From contig OZ038320.1 of NCBI GenBank assembly GCA_964035795.1, forward strand, positions 8,268,671 to 8,332,670: a stretch of 64,000 bases of DNA, read 5' to 3'. Of this stretch, positions 63,346-64,000 are shown one piece after another. Position numbers and translations under genes: made by a program. How positions within the stretch are numbered: position 1 is the first letter of the stretch; each line of letters opens with the position of its first letter. The DNA is from Pterobdella sp. o SKG-2022. Lineage: Eukaryota; Annelida; Clitellata; Hirudinida; Piscicolidae. The notes under the pieces were generated by a model. It had not been told where the DNA came from, searched no databases, and saw only the letters and a list, made by a program, of their open reading frames with translations.

Positions 63346-64000
63346 CTAATGATCAACTGTTGGCCAGCCTCGCCCAACCAAAGCATTTTAACTTTTTATT
63401 TTCAATTTATTTTTAATCTTTTGGTGAGATAGTTTTGTGGTGAAAATTTTAGTATTTTTTCTTAAACTTTAATTTTTCATTAGTTTATCGCTTAAATACA
63501 AAAGAAAAACAAGAAGACACAAAGCAATGAGAGATGAAAGAATATGAATGAAGAAAATAAACAGCAAAAGCAATGACAACTATAGACACATGATTAATGA
63601 TATCCTTCAAAAAGGCTAACACCGTTGTCAAGCCAAATGACTGACCACATGTATATATAAAGAATTGATAAGAAAAACAAATACACATAATGTATTTGCA
63701 TAGCAATATAACATAAAACGACCCAACTCCGCTGACCATGCATTCACGTCCCAATTGCAAATTTTTTGTTTTATGATTTGAAGAATGTTCTCATAAAATA
63801 GAAACATCAACTTTTGTACGAGCGTTTAAATTCATTGCTTTTGGCTAGCTTCAATTCAAAAAGAGTTCGAGATAACAATGAGTTTTAAGCCGATCTTTTG
63901 TGTTTCGTACTTAAAAATTAAATATTCTTTTTTTGTAATTTTATTGTATATTTCAAAAGACTTATTTGAAACGTTTTTAACAAAAAGCATATTTTCATGT
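63346..64000. other. Terminal stretch of the window
   Basis: AT-rich. A minus-strand open frame at 63760-63485 has a hydrophobic segment but no good splice sites, and its composition does not stand out. Nothing can be supported. Confidence 0.5.

Noticed and set aside
63485..63760. Hydrophobic minus-strand ORF near the window end
   Set aside because: No acceptor or donor in phase, and composition equals background; it could belong to the orphan gene but cannot be supported.

Overview
The window is strongly AT-rich nuclear DNA from an invertebrate bilaterian animal. Genes are split by many GT-AG introns, translated with the standard code, and separated by AT-rich spacers with LINE and fold-back repeats. 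The gene set (a para-like Nav channel with a DEKA filter, hunchback, BCL11, an MTCL/SOGA-like coiled-coil protein, Rab1, RTF2 and an ALDH1/2-type dehydrogenase) points to a protostome. I cannot assign a phylum. All exon models below were joined by eye from splice sites and reading phase. Each of the seven models adds up to a whole number of codons, which supports them but is not transcript evidence.

Layout. 54-14115 (+): voltage-gated sodium channel alpha subunit, 41 coding exons, about 1863 aa, with a 200-N assembly gap in intron 1. 14502-16861 (-): RTF2, convergent with the channel. 17273-19969 (+): Rab1, head-to-head with RTF2 across 411 bp, with a decayed LINE in its large intron. 22058-28216 (+): BCL11 (CTIP) zinc-finger repressor, three coding exons. 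28217-32721: spacer with a truncated RTE-like LINE. 32722-41949 (-): ALDH1/2-like aldehyde dehydrogenase, 14 exons, 496 aa. Its roughly 5 kb intron carries a second LINE copy and a remnant of another RTE family. 44404-52351 (+): MTCL/SOGA-like coiled-coil protein, 18 exons, 1844 aa. 55126-58560 (-): hunchback-type multi-zinc-finger factor, four coding exons, 1072 aa. 58561-64000: mostly unassigned, with a few exon-like stretches on the minus strand from 61.4 to 63.3 kb.

The genes do not form one pathway. Three (BCL11, hunchback, Nav) are typical of neural development or function, and MTCL, Rab1, RTF2 and ALDH are general cellular genes. I found no clearly new biological system. The observations most worth checking are: non-standard residues in the sodium channel at pyrethroid-contact positions and in the domain IV outer ring; loss of aromatic residues from the ALDH substrate tunnel; a BCL11 protein without the usual central finger pair; two nearly identical LINE copies sharing the same stop codon and a PHD-like finger; and exons of an unidentified gene beyond hunchback.
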